DNA of 64,000 nt from an uncultured bacterium (GCA_905215325.1 CAJMPP010000005.1:1-64000); one strand, 5' to 3'. Positions 51,875 to 60,955 are shown, numbered from the stretch's first letter. Numbers and translations are program-made. The notes: generated from the letters alone by a model not told the origin.

Positions 51875-53095
51875 ATGACATCTGCAACGTTGCTCGCGGC
51901 GCTTGCGCTCGTCGTCCTGGCGGGCGCGCTCGCATGGCTCCGCAACGCTCGAAAAGGCGCGAACGCGCTCGGCACGCTCGCATGCACCGTCGTGGCTGTA
52001 GCTGCCGCGGGCGCGCTCGCCATCGCACCCGCAACGCCGGCCCTCGCAGTCGAAGAGGGGTCGCACCATCCGGACGAGCGCCAAGCCCAAGCCGCCGACG
52101 ATGCCATAAGCGGCCTGTTCGGAGACGACGTTGTCTGGATCGGGAAGGACAAGCTGTTCACGAAGACGACCGCGCCCAACGACATCCTCGCCGCGGGCCA
52201 ATCCATCGCCGTAAGCTCCTGCAACGTATCGGGAAGCATCCGCGCGGCAGCCGAGGACATCTCGATCAGGGGCGCCGATGTGGCGCACAGCATCACCCTT
52301 GCCGCGAAGACCGCCACAGTGAGCGACACCAAGGCGAAGGCAGTGGCACTTGCGGCCCGCGATACGAGCTTCTCCGGCGAATGCGATACGCTCTACATCG
52401 CCGCCGAGCACGCTGTCATCGACGGCACCGTCCACGGCGATCTCGTGGTCAACGCCGACACCTTGCAGCTGGGCCCGAACGCCTGCATCGAAGGTTCCGT
52501 ACGGGGTTCTGCCGGCCAACAACCCGAGATAGCGCCCACCGCGCAGCACGGCGCGCTGGCGCTTTCCATCGGCACGCAAGAAGACGACGCCGAGCCTGCG
52601 TTCAACGTGGCCGGCACGCTGTTGGCGCTGGTATACGGCACGCTCGCATGCCTGGTGACCGCGGCGGCGGCCGAGTGGCTGGCGCGCAAGCAGACCGCCA
52701 ACGCCGCCCACCTGGCGAAAACCCGCACCGGCTATCTGGTCGCCTCGGGCATCATCGGCGCCATCGCGGCGCCCGTGGCGGTGATCATCCTGTGCTGCCT
52801 GGTGGTCACGCTGCCCATAGCCGGCGCCGCAACGCTGACCCTGCTCGCCTTGACCATCGTCTCGGGCGGCTTCACCGCCGCCGCGCTGGGCAAGCTGGCC
52901 TTCAAGAACTTGGGGCGCTTCCCGGCGGCCATCGCCATGGGCGCCATCCTCGGCGCAGCCTGCGCGCTGCCCTACGTCGGCAAGCCGATCGCGGCCGCCT
53001 GCTTCATGTTCGCCCTAGGCTACAGCATCCAGAACGCGTTCCTGGGATTGACGAACCGCAACGAGGGCAATCCGCCGCAGGCGCCCACAGCATAA
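51875..53095 (+). CDS. bactofilin-like polymer-forming membrane protein
   Basis: A 406-residue protein of mixed architecture. Two hydrophobic segments lie in the first 55 residues, ending in a signal-like ALAVEEGS. Residues 95-215 form repeated short strands rich in Ser, Ala and Thr (GSIRAAAEDISIRGADVAHS, DGTVHGDLVVNADTLQLGP), as expected for a bactofilin/polymer-forming beta-helix. The C-terminal half has four membrane helices (about 250-395). It could form a membrane-linked scaffold at the cell surface. AAAGGAG precedes the ATG. Function is inferred only from the domain type. Confidence 0.75.
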   Translation: MTSATLLAALALVVLAGALAWLRNARKGANALGTLACTVVAVAAAGALAIAPATPALAVEEGSHHPDERQAQAADDAISGLFGDDVVWIGKDKLFTKTTAPNDILAAGQSIAVSSCNVSGSIRAAAEDISIRGADVAHSITLAAKTATVSDTKAKAVALAARDTSFSGECDTLYIAAEHAVIDGTVHGDLVVNADTLQLGPNACIEGSVRGSAGQQPEIAPTAQHGALALSIGTQEDDAEPAFNVAGTLLALVYGTLACLVTAAAAEWLARKQTANAAHLAKTRTGYLVASGIIGAIAAPVAVIILCCLVVTLPIAGAATLTLLALTIVSGGFTAAALGKLAFKNLGRFPAAIAMGAILGAACALPYVGKPIAAACFMFALGYSIQNAFLGLTNRNEGNPPQAPTA

Positions 53096-53111
53096 CCTGC
53101 GCACCATGCAA

Positions 53112-53147
53112 AAGGGGCTCGACGCGATCCAACGCGTCGAGCCCCTT
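53112..53147. terminator. bidirectional terminator
   Basis: Perfect 15-base arms (53112-53126 and 53133-53147, AAGGGGCTCGACGCG) with a six-base loop between the convergent bactofilin-like and SNF transporter genes. Confidence 0.8.
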
Positions 53148-53193
53148 CGTCGTAAGCAGCCGATTCTTGCAATCAACCCGAACAAGCACAACC

Positions 53194-54636
53194 CTAGGCA
53201 AGCCCCAGCCAGATGGCAACCTTCGGCGCATATCCAAGCACGAAGATCACCACGATCAGCGCTGGGATGCCGTACTTCAGCCACAGGCGCGTCCAGCGCG
53301 GGAACTTCACGCCTTCGCCCTGATCGGCCTCGGCCAGGAAGTTCTCCCAGCCCCAACCGCGGCGCGTGGTGCAGAACAGCACGAACGCCAGGCTACCCAG
53401 CGGCAGCATGTTGTTCGACACGATGAAGTCCTCGATGGACTGGATATCGCCGATGGCCGGGATGGTGACGCCCGACAGCACGTTGAAGCCCAGCGCGCAC
53501 GGGATGGAAAGCACCAGCACCAGCACGGCGTTGAAGATCACGGCGCGGCTGCGCATCATGCCCCATTTGTCCATGGACCAGCTGATCAGGTTCTCGAACA
53601 CCGCGATGACGGTGGAAAGCGACGCGAACGCCATGAACACGAAGAACAGGCAGCCCCACACGTTGCCAAGCGGCATCTGCCCGAAGACCACCGGCAGCGT
53701 CACGAACACCAGCGACGGCCCTTGATCAGGTGAAACGCCATAGGCGAAACATGCCGGGAAGATGATCAGGCCCGCCAGGATGGCCACCACGGTGTTCAGC
53801 GCGGTGACGGAGACGGCCTCGCCGGTAAGGCTGCGTTGCCGCCCGATGCGCGATCCGAAGATCTCCATGGCGGCAATGCCGAGCGACAAACTGAAAAATG
53901 CCTGGCCCATGGCCGCGTACACCGCATCGCCGAACGTCGACCACCCGTCGGCGAACAGGCGCCCGAAGTCGGGCACCAGGTAAAACGCGATGCCCTCGGC
54001 GGCGCCGGGCAGCGTGACGGCGCGGATGCACAGCGCGATCATCACCACGAACAGCGTGGCCATCATGACCTTCGTAACGCGCTCGACGCCCTTTTGCAGG
54101 CCCAGACTGCACACCAAAAAGCCGATCACCACGGCCACGACCATCCACCCGATCAGCCACGCAGGGTTCTCCAGCATGCTGCTGAACGCCGCACCCGCGA
54201 AGGCCGCATCGGCGCCATTGAACATACCCGACGCCATCTGCGGCACGTACGAGATCATCCACCCGCACACGGTGGTGTAGAACATCATCAATATCATGCA
54301 GCCGATATAGCCCCACCACGAGAACCAATGCCACTTCCCGTTCGGCTGCAGCTTGTCGAAGGCCTGTGCGGCCGAGCGCTGCGATGCCCGTCCCACGGCG
54401 AACTCCATGACCATGACGGGCATGCCCAAGATCACCAAAAACACCAGGTACAGCAGCACGAACGCCGCTCCACCGTACTCGCCGGTGATGTAGGGGAAGC
54501 GCCATACGTTGCCCAACCCGATCGCGCATCCGGCGCTGATCAGGATAAATCCCAGCCGCGACGCGAAATGCTCGCGCGAGGCCGGCGTCTCCTTGCCCGA
54601 CGCCGCCACGGGCGCCTTGGGTGCGTTTTCCGCCAT
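53194..54636 (-). CDS. SNF family sodium-dependent transporter
   Basis: A 480-residue neurotransmitter:sodium symporter homologue with about 11-12 helices. TM1 carries the family signature SAGCAIGLGNVWRFPYITGEYGGAAF with the unwound Gly-Asn-Val-Trp-Arg-Phe-Pro core for sodium and substrate binding. TM6 and TM8 regions (FFSLSLGIAAMEIFGSR and AFASLSTVIAVFENLIS) fit bacterial LeuT-like transporters. Amino acids or related amines are likely substrates. I chose the ATG at 54636, six bases after AAAGGGA; 54642 and a TTG at 54654 are alternatives. Monocistronic. Confidence 0.92.
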   Translation of the reverse strand: MAENAPKAPVAASGKETPASREHFASRLGFILISAGCAIGLGNVWRFPYITGEYGGAAFVLLYLVFLVILGMPVMVMEFAVGRASQRSAAQAFDKLQPNGKWHWFSWWGYIGCMILMMFYTTVCGWMISYVPQMASGMFNGADAAFAGAAFSSMLENPAWLIGWMVVAVVIGFLVCSLGLQKGVERVTKVMMATLFVVMIALCIRAVTLPGAAEGIAFYLVPDFGRLFADGWSTFGDAVYAAMGQAFFSLSLGIAAMEIFGSRIGRQRSLTGEAVSVTALNTVVAILAGLIIFPACFAYGVSPDQGPSLVFVTLPVVFGQMPLGNVWGCLFFVFMAFASLSTVIAVFENLISWSMDKWGMMRSRAVIFNAVLVLVLSIPCALGFNVLSGVTIPAIGDIQSIEDFIVSNNMLPLGSLAFVLFCTTRRGWGWENFLAEADQGEGVKFPRWTRLWLKYGIPALIVVIFVLGYAPKVAIWLGLA

Positions 54637-54825
54637 ATCCATTCCCTTTCCCAACGCAAAGGGACGGCCACCTCGGGCAACCGTCCCATAGCAAGCTGAA
54701 ACGTCGCGCCCGCATACGCAGGCGCAACGTCATATGGTACCACTATCATCACTCGCCGCTGCCCACCCTCTTCTGGGCGCTTTCACAGGAGCGAGCAACT
54801 CGCTATCCCCACGGTTCTACGAACG

Positions 54826-54995
54826 CAGGGCGCATGAACGCCCCTCGCCCCCCGTTCGCCCACATACCCCATTCGTGAACGCACCTCCGTCCTCTGCCCA
54901 CGTGCGCCCCGCATCGCGAACGCACCTCCGCCCCCTGTTCACGCGCCGTCCCCTGCTCACGTTCCGCTCATGTCCTGTTCGCGTGCGCCCTGACC
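54826..54995. repeat. iterated GAACGCACCTCCG-type motifs
   Basis: GTGAACGCACCTCCG at about 54875-54889 recurs as GCGAACGCACCTCCG at about 54916-54930. Shorter relatives (CTGTTCACGCGCC, CTGCTCACG, CTGTTCGCGTGC) continue to 54990. A similar GAACGCACCTCTG occurs at about 48967, downstream of luxS. The meaning is unclear. Confidence 0.45.
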
Positions 54996-55000
54996 CCATC

Positions 55001-55164
55001 TTCTGGGTGGTTCTGCAGAAAATGGCCCTTGTTTTTGACATGGTTCCCGGAGTTCTGGGCGGTTTACATGGCAGCATCACCGCACGAAGACCCGAAAATC
55101 GCCCAGAACCCAACCCCCTCGTACACAAATCCCGCCACTACCGCCTTCCAAACCGCCCAGAGCT
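55001..55164. repeat. ~160-bp intergenic element, copy A
   Basis: TTCTGGGTGGTTCTGCAG at 55001-55018 and GTTCTGGGCGGTTT from 55052 are spaced 52 bp apart. Inverted forms lie at 55095-55110 and 55149-55164 (AAACCGCCCAGAGCT). The same 52-bp spacing and an inverted end recur at 61063-61218. The gap 55165-55364 adds only a TATAAT (55323-55328) that may serve the kinase gene. Confidence 0.6.
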
Positions 55165-55322
55165 CGGCGCCGAACAAACAGAGGGCGTAATGACAGGGCG
55201 AACAGGGGGCGGATGCGCGTTCGCGCCGCAGCTGCCTCCCAAGCCCCCAGAACCCCGCACTAGCGAAAACGGAATCCGCGGGCATTTAAGCATGACGCGC
55301 CGCGGCAGGGCCTTCCCTCCCC

Positions 55323-55328
55323 TATAAT
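55323..55328 (+). promoter_or_regulatory. -10 box upstream of pdxY-like gene
   Basis: TATAAT directly precedes the possible GTG at 55329, which would therefore not be transcribed. This supports the later GTG at 55365 as the real start. No good -35 box is seen. Confidence 0.45.
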
Positions 55329-55364
55329 GTGCGCAAAAGGAAACACCACCTAGGAAGACGCCCC

Positions 55365-56225
55365 GTGAGCACCATCGAACCCGCCGACACCGTCCTGCCC
55401 AACCACAACAACCAGAAGAAGATCGCGCTCATCAACGACTTCACCGGCTTCGGCCGATGCTCGGTGGCGGTGCAGCTTCCCGTCATCTCCCAGCTTGGCG
55501 TGCAATGCTGCGTGCTGCCCACCTCGGTGCTGTCCAACCACACGGGCTTCCCCAGCTACAGCTTCCAAGATTTCACGCCCTACATGCGCAAGCACATCCG
55601 CGAGTGGCGCAAGCTCGGCTTGAAGTTCCGCGGCATCTGCACGGGCTTTTTGGGATCGGTGGAGCAGATCGCGGTGGTCAGCGAGTTCATCGACGAGTTC
55701 GGCGGCCCCGATTGCATCGTGATGGTCGACCCCGTCATGGGCGACGAAGGCCACCCTTACGGCACCTACACGCCGAAGATGTGCGAGCGCATGGCCGAGC
55801 TCACGGCGAAGGCCGACATCATCACCCCGAACCTCACCGAAGCGTGCATTCTGGCGGGCATCCCCTTCGACAAGGACATGACCTGCGAAGACGCCGCCGA
55901 CCTCGCCCAGCAGCTGGCGCAAACCGGCCCTGCGCGCGTGGTGGTCACCGGCGTGGAGTTCCAGGACCGCGTGGCGAACGTGTGCTACGAACGGGGCCGT
56001 GCGCCCTTCACCGTGCAAACCGCGCGCCTAGGCGGGCAGCGCTCCGGCACCGGCGACGTGTTCTCCGCCATCCTCATCGCCGACGCGGTCAACGGCGTGC
56101 CGCTGGACCAGTCGGTGGAGAAGGCGTCGCACTTCGTGTGCACCTGCGTCGAGCGCGCCATCGACATGGACCTGCCGCGCACCGACGGCCTGCCCATCGA
56201 GGAGGAGCTGCGCAACCTGCGCTAG
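55365..56225 (+). CDS. pyridoxamine/pyridoxal kinase-like protein (PdxY type)
   Basis: A 286-residue ribokinase-fold kinase. The start KIALINDFTGFGRCSVAVQLP is the substrate region of pyridoxal kinases. MVDPVMGDEGHPYGTY and DIITPNLTEACILAG are typical of PdxK/PdxY, and the anion-hole motif is GQRSGTGDVFSAIL with the catalytic Asp. It phosphorylates vitamin B6 vitamers. The start is GTG at 55365 after AGGAAG, supported by the -10 box just upstream of the alternative start. The radical SAM gene follows 131 bp later. Confidence 0.88.
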   Translation: MSTIEPADTVLPNHNNQKKIALINDFTGFGRCSVAVQLPVISQLGVQCCVLPTSVLSNHTGFPSYSFQDFTPYMRKHIREWRKLGLKFRGICTGFLGSVEQIAVVSEFIDEFGGPDCIVMVDPVMGDEGHPYGTYTPKMCERMAELTAKADIITPNLTEACILAGIPFDKDMTCEDAADLAQQLAQTGPARVVVTGVEFQDRVANVCYERGRAPFTVQTARLGGQRSGTGDVFSAILIADAVNGVPLDQSVEKASHFVCTCVERAIDMDLPRTDGLPIEEELRNLR

Positions 56226-56356
56226 CATCGCGCACTGCGCGCCGGCCGCGGGCGCGCTCCTTGCAGCAGACGCACCTTAAGGCGTACCCTGAACGGAAAC
56301 GGGAAGGCGAACCGCATCGCAACCTTCGCCCCCACCTCAAGCGAGAGAGGCTCATC

Positions 56357-56995
56357 ATGGCGAAAACGAAAGCCGAGACCATCGTATACCCCGTGCACAA
56401 CGGGCTCTATGTCAACCTGACCAACCGCTGCAGCTGCGCCTGCACCTTCTGCATCCGCCAAACCGCCGACGGCGTGGGCCAGGACGGCGAAGGCGGCGAG
56501 AACGACCTGTGGCTCGACCATGAGCCCTCCTTCGAGGAGGTCATGGCCGCGTTCGACGCGCAGGACATGAGCCGCTACGAAGAGGTGGTCTTTTGCGGCT
56601 ATGGCGAGCCCACCTGCGCCTTCGACATGCTCAAGCGCGTGGCCGCCGAGGTGAAGCGCCGTTACAACCTGCCCGTGCGCGTGAACACCAACGGCCAAGG
56701 CAGCTTGATCTGCGGCCGCGATATCGCGCCGGAGTTCGAGGGCATCGTGGACGCGGTCTCCATCAGCTTGAACACCCCCAACGCCGACGAGTACGCCGCC
56801 ATCGTGCGCAGCCGCTTCGGTGACGCGGCGTTCCCGGGCATGCTCGATTTCGCCCGCGAAGTGCGCAAGTACGTGCCCAACGTCGTGATGACCACCGTGG
56901 AGACGACCATCAGCCACGAGGACGAAGCCGCCTGCCAGCGCATCTGCGACGAGCTGGGCGTGCGCTATCGCATCCGCGCCTGGGTGAACTCGTAA
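56357..56995 (+). CDS. small radical SAM protein (TatD-associated type)
   Basis: A 212-residue radical SAM protein. The cluster motif CSCACTFC (Cys at positions 1, 5 and 8) is in LTNRCSCACTFCIRQTADGVG. It continues with NDLWLDHEPSFEEVMAAFD, VVFCGYGEPTCAFDML and VNTNGQGSLICGRDI, and ends RIRAWVNS with no extra domain. The start IVYPVHNGLYVNLTNRC matches the family usually called TatD-associated radical SAM protein, but no tatD gene is next to it. Its reaction is unknown. A shared terminator follows. Confidence 0.87.
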   Translation: MAKTKAETIVYPVHNGLYVNLTNRCSCACTFCIRQTADGVGQDGEGGENDLWLDHEPSFEEVMAAFDAQDMSRYEEVVFCGYGEPTCAFDMLKRVAAEVKRRYNLPVRVNTNGQGSLICGRDIAPEFEGIVDAVSISLNTPNADEYAAIVRSRFGDAAFPGMLDFAREVRKYVPNVVMTTVETTISHEDEAACQRICDELGVRYRIRAWVNS

Positions 56996-57030
56996 GACCC
57001 GGCACGGCCCAGGCTGCAATCCAAGCAACA

Positions 57031-57062
57031 GCAAGGCCCGCGGCGCGAACCGCGGACCTTGC
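57031..57062. terminator. bidirectional terminator
   Basis: Thirteen-base arms (57031-57043 and 57050-57062, GCAAGGcCCGCGG) with one mismatch between the convergent radical SAM and VWA genes. Confidence 0.75.
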
Positions 57063-57087
57063 TCATCTCATACGATTTCGCGCCAAC

Positions 57088-58608
57088 CTACTTCGCCGTC
57101 TCCAGATACGGGGAATTACGGCTTTGCTCGATCTCGTACATGGCCTGCACGTTCTTCAGCTCGTAATCGTTGAGCTGCGAGGAGGATATGGCGTCGAACT
57201 CCTCGGGCGTGTACGTCTGCGTGTACCAGCGCTTCGTGGCGAAGTAATCGGTCAGGTCCTGGTTCTTGAAGCCGCGGCCGTGGCGCGCGAATACCTCGTT
57301 GCGAGCAAGGCAGAGCTCCCACAGCGACAGCTTCTCCAGCTCGGAGCGCGAGTAGTACTTCGAAGCGCTGCCGGGCAGCACGTAATCCTGCGAGCTCACG
57401 CTGGTATCATAGGAGGAAACGCTGGTCACAGGCACATACGTATGCGAGATCTGCCCTGCGAACGGACCCGAATCCGAGCAGCTGAGCAGCACGGTGCGCG
57501 TAGCGGAGGTGCTGCCGGGGCACGTGGAGGTGAACACCACGCGGCACATGGAGCGCTGATCGTCGTAGATGGACTGGTAGATCTGGCGAAGCGCCTGCGC
57601 CAAGTCGTCCGACGCAGCATCGTAGTAAGTGCCGTTGCAGCTTGACGCCAACGACTGCAGCGAGCTGCGGTTCACATCGCCGCCCACGCCCACGATGTAG
57701 ACGGGGATGCCCGTTTGCTGGGACAGCGTGATGACGTCGTTCAAGCTGTAATTGCTGCTGTTCTCCTCGCCATCGGTGAACGCTATGACCACACGCGAGC
57801 CCGATTTCAGGTTCGTGCGCTGCAACGCCCAGTACAACGCGTCGTAAAGCGCCGTCTCGCCGGTGGGCGAAACCGCATCGATGGCGCTGTTGAGCAGCGC
57901 GGCGCTCGAGGTGAACGGCTGGCGATTGTACACGTAATCGTTGAACGAGGTGATCTCAGCCGCATTGCCCTGGGTTTTCACCATCTCGTCGACGAACGAG
58001 CTTGCCGCCTTCTTGGCGCTGTCCATCTTGCTGCGTGCCCTCATGGACCCGCTCTGGTCGACCACCAGGTTGATGTTCATGGCATCGCCCACGGCAAGCG
58101 GGACCACCTGCTCGACCGTCGCCGCATACTGCGAGCCGGATGAATCGGTTTCCGTGACGGCGAACTGCGACGCGTCAAGGCCGCTTGGCGTGGAACCCGC
58201 CTGATCGGCGATCTTCGTATACAGCGTGACCTGCGGATAGGCGGAATTGTCCACCTGCGACACGAACATCGTCAACGGGCTTTTCGGCTCCGAGGACGTG
58301 GTTGCGGGCTGGCTTGATGCCGCAGGCTGCTGCACCGTCGTCGGCGTCTGGACGCTGCTCGAATCGGCATCCGAGGCATCGTCGCCGCCAGGCCACAGGA
58401 AATACAGCGCCGCGGCTATGGCGACGATGGCCACGACCACCCAAATGGTCGGGATGTCGCCGATGGATTTCTTCGAAGAAGCGTTGCCGGCTGAAGCAGC
58501 GCCCGAAGCGGACGACTTGCCGCCGGACGCCGAACTGAGAGCCTTGCCGCACGATGAGCAGAACGCGTCCCCGTCTGTGACCGAGGCTCCGCAATGGGGG
58601 CAGAACAT
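57088..58608 (-). CDS. zinc-ribbon, VWA and YARHG domain membrane protein
   Basis: A 506-residue protein. Residues 1-22 form a zinc ribbon (CPHC at 3-6 and CSSC at 17-20). One membrane helix follows at about 54-72, so the ribbon is cytoplasmic and the rest outside. A Ser/Thr/Pro linker leads to a von Willebrand factor A domain with an intact MIDAS start DQSGS (184-188) and the later TGETALYDAL and FTDGEENS. The C-terminal 60 residues are a YARHG domain (LARNEVFARHGRGFKNQDL), usually extracellular and possibly peptidoglycan-associated. It may be a surface adhesion or envelope protein; no pathway is evident. Confidence 0.85.
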   Translation of the reverse strand: MFCPHCGASVTDGDAFCSSCGKALSSASGGKSSASGAASAGNASSKKSIGDIPTIWVVVAIVAIAAALYFLWPGGDDASDADSSSVQTPTTVQQPAASSQPATTSSEPKSPLTMFVSQVDNSAYPQVTLYTKIADQAGSTPSGLDASQFAVTETDSSGSQYAATVEQVVPLAVGDAMNINLVVDQSGSMRARSKMDSAKKAASSFVDEMVKTQGNAAEITSFNDYVYNRQPFTSSAALLNSAIDAVSPTGETALYDALYWALQRTNLKSGSRVVIAFTDGEENSSNYSLNDVITLSQQTGIPVYIVGVGGDVNRSSLQSLASSCNGTYYDAASDDLAQALRQIYQSIYDDQRSMCRVVFTSTCPGSTSATRTVLLSCSDSGPFAGQISHTYVPVTSVSSYDTSVSSQDYVLPGSASKYYSRSELEKLSLWELCLARNEVFARHGRGFKNQDLTDYFATKRWYTQTYTPEEFDAISSSQLNDYELKNVQAMYEIEQSRNSPYLETAK

Positions 58609-58659
58609 GTCAGATCCCTTTCCTTCCAGTTAAGCGCCGCTTGACGTTGTCGCCGAAAG

Positions 58660-59478
58660 CTAGCGCGCCGCACCGTCATGCGTGCGTGCTTCCTGATAGC
58701 TCCTCAAATAGCCGGCGAATTCCTCGGACGTATCCGAATTCCCCGTTCGCCAGGCCTTATGGTCGATGATAGCGCTTTCGAACCCATAATAGGCGTCGAT
58801 GTAGGCGATCAGGTCATCGAGCGCCTGCAGCTGAGCCTGCGGATAATCCCCCGAACCGCCCACGTGCACCATCTCGATGCCCACCGAATACGAGTTCATG
58901 CCGTAATCTGCCATGGTCGAACCGATGGGAACGGTTCCCAGCTTGTCGTCGCGCGATTCGTCCTCCACGCCGAACTGCGCGTTATGCCCCGTATCGCCGT
59001 ATCCCGCATGGTGCACGATGGCGTCGAGCGGCGCGCATTGCGCCACGGACCCGTCCTTGTTCACGATGAAATGGGCGGCCACCAGGTTGCCGTTGCCCGC
59101 CCAGTAGCTCACCACCGATGCGGCATCGCTGTCGCCCTCGGTGTCATGGAGCACGATGTACTTCTGGCATTCCGCCGGCTTTTGCCCGTGCACGAACTGC
59201 TCCTGCGACAAATCGACGATGGAAAGCTTCGCACGCAGCTCATCGGCATTTTGCGCTTGCTTCTGCTGCGCGACGTCCCCTTCGGAGAGCTGTGACACCT
59301 CCTGATCGGCAGAGCCGTTGCGCGGCACATCCGCCACGTTCTCGAACCGCTCCCGCTCCTGCGATCCCGGCTCCTGCGCATTGTCGCCGCCCGAAACGCA
59401 GCCGCACGCGGCCGCCGATAGCGCGCACGCAAGCGCCACAACGCATATCTTGCACGCGATGACGTTACCCCTCGCCAT
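58660..59478 (-). CDS. N-acetylmuramoyl-L-alanine amidase, predicted lipoprotein
   Basis: A 272-residue exported amidase_2 (PGRP-type) protein. The N terminus has a hydrophobic signal of about 20 residues and Cys-rich ends (AAACGC), which suits a lipoprotein, then a low-complexity linker to residue 95. The catalytic domain has zinc-ligand His in YIVLHDTEG, AHFIVNKDGSVAQ, a second His in VHHAGYGDTGHNAQ, and GIEMVHVGGSGDYPQAQ. It cuts the bond between MurNAc and L-Ala of peptidoglycan. AAGGAGGG precedes the ATG at 59478. It follows the VWA/YARHG gene's upstream region codirectionally. Confidence 0.88.
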   Translation of the reverse strand: MARGNVIACKICVVALACALSAAACGCVSGGDNAQEPGSQERERFENVADVPRNGSADQEVSQLSEGDVAQQKQAQNADELRAKLSIVDLSQEQFVHGQKPAECQKYIVLHDTEGDSDAASVVSYWAGNGNLVAAHFIVNKDGSVAQCAPLDAIVHHAGYGDTGHNAQFGVEDESRDDKLGTVPIGSTMADYGMNSYSVGIEMVHVGGSGDYPQAQLQALDDLIAYIDAYYGFESAIIDHKAWRTGNSDTSEEFAGYLRSYQEARTHDGAAR

Positions 59479-59981
59479 AGATTCCCTCCTTGTCGTAGCG
59501 CAAGCATCGGCCGATTCCCGCGGCCCGGGCCAGCGCAATGCGACCGACTCCCCTGCAGCAGCCTCGTGCACGCACGGGCGCCAAAGCAAAACGCACGCCA
59601 CAGCCAACCTGCCGCACGCCGCTTCCCCCCCCCGAACAGACGCGGAATCGAACCTGCGCCCGCACACCGCAGCCTAGCCACCGCAGTCCGCTTTCCCGCC
59701 GAAACGCAATTGCAACACCCGGGCCCGATCGCAAGGCTGCCAAGCCGTAACTTCTTATTTTGCTCCAAGATACGCTCGCCACGATACCCCGGCAAGGCCC
59801 CTATCTGGCTAAATGCGCACATAGGCGGCAAATGCCGCGAAAGCCGAAGGCCCACCCTGGCTGGCCGACGAGCACGCAGAGCCACAGCGCGCCCACACAG
59901 CTGCGATACAATAGGGCAAGCAACGCGACGCCGTGTATCAGCGCACCGTCGCATCCGCCCCAAACGCAAAGGAGCTCGCTT
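59479..59981. other. gap without recognised gene
   Basis: Five hundred bases between the divergent amidase and YbjQ genes. It contains a run of nine C at 59625-59633, and TACAAT at 59907-59912 that may be the ybjQ -10 box (no good -35). I found no RNA gene, repeat or convincing coding frame. Confidence 0.35.
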
Positions 59982-60293
59982 ATGATCGTCACCTCCGCAG
60001 ACGTGGTACCCGGCCAAAACGTCCAAGTCCTCGGGCTGGTACGCGGCAACATCGTCACCTCGCGCCATATCGGCCGCGACATGATGGCAGGCATGAAGGA
60101 GCTGGTGGGCGGCGAGATCAAGTCGTACACCGAGATGACCGACCAAGCCCGCACCGTGGCGGAGGGCCGCATGATCGCCGAAGCCGAGCGTCTCGGCGCC
60201 GACGCCGTGGTGGCCATGCGCTTCTCGAGCAGCTCCATCAACCCCGGCACCATCGAGATGCTGGCCTATGGCACCGCCGTGAAGTTCGTATAG
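59982..60293 (+). CDS. YbjQ family protein (UPF0145)
   Basis: A 103-residue YbjQ-type protein, complete in length. VVPGQNVQVLGLVRGNIVTSRHIGRDMMAGMKELVGGEI is the family signature, followed by YTEMTDQARTVAEGRMIAEAERLGADAVVAMRF. The family forms small pentameric beta-barrel assemblies. It has been linked to heavy-metal binding, but its role is not established. AAAGGAG precedes the ATG. It is followed 111 bp later by a NUDIX gene. Confidence 0.92.
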   Translation: MIVTSADVVPGQNVQVLGLVRGNIVTSRHIGRDMMAGMKELVGGEIKSYTEMTDQARTVAEGRMIAEAERLGADAVVAMRFSSSSINPGTIEMLAYGTAVKFV

Positions 60294-60404
60294 CCGCTGC
60301 CCGCAGCACCTTATCGGGGCCCGTTCGCCGCGCTCCGCCGACCCCGCCCTATCCCGATTGTCCGCCCAACCGGCGGGCAGCGCGGCATCTGGAAGGAACG
60401 CCCC

Positions 60405-60920
60405 ATGTCAACGCCCGAGTTCATCACTAACCTGCGCGAGAAGATCGGCAACGACCCGCTGTGGCTCACCGGCATCACCGCCTACGTGGAGGACGCCCAA
60501 GGCCGCATCCTGCTGGGCAAGCGCGCCGACACCGGGCAGTGGGCGCTCGTCTACGGCATCGTGGAACCCGCCGAGGAGCCGGCCGACACCTGCGTGCGGG
60601 AAGCCCTCGAGGAGACAGGCGTCGACATCGAGCCCGTATGCCTGGTCAGCGTGAAGTCGTCCCCGTACATGGTCACCTACGCCAACGGCGACCAATGCCA
60701 ATACATGGACCTGCTGTTCTTCTGCCGACCCCGCGAAGACGGCAATGCGCAGCCCCGCGTCGCCGACGACGAAAGCCTGGAAGTAGGCTGGTTTGCCCCG
60801 GACGCCCTTCCCCATCCGTTGGCAACATCCACGCAATCACGCCTGGAGCTGGTGCGACGCTTCAAGCAAAACGCCGCCCAGGGCAACCCCGCCTGCCTGT
60901 TCGCCAGCACCATCGCTTAG
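60405..60920 (+). CDS. NUDIX hydrolase
   Basis: A 171-residue NUDIX protein with a complete catalytic box: GIVEPAEEPADTCVREALEE and then TG, giving the Gx5Ex7REUxEExGU pattern. The start TGITAYVEDAQGRILLGKRADTGQWAL is typical of ADP-ribose or nucleoside-diphosphate-X hydrolases. It probably sanitises nucleotides. AAGGAACG precedes the ATG. The gap that follows (60921-61331) is filled by two repeat elements. Confidence 0.92.
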   Translation: MSTPEFITNLREKIGNDPLWLTGITAYVEDAQGRILLGKRADTGQWALVYGIVEPAEEPADTCVREALEETGVDIEPVCLVSVKSSPYMVTYANGDQCQYMDLLFFCRPREDGNAQPRVADDESLEVGWFAPDALPHPLATSTQSRLELVRRFKQNAAQGNPACLFASTIA

Positions 60921-60955
60921 CCAGGGGTGACGCCAAAGTCAACGCCGCCCAAAAC

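Noticed and set aside
59625..59633. Run of nine C as a phase-variable tract
   Set aside because: It is not inside or just ahead of a gene, so slippage would have no obvious reading-frame effect.
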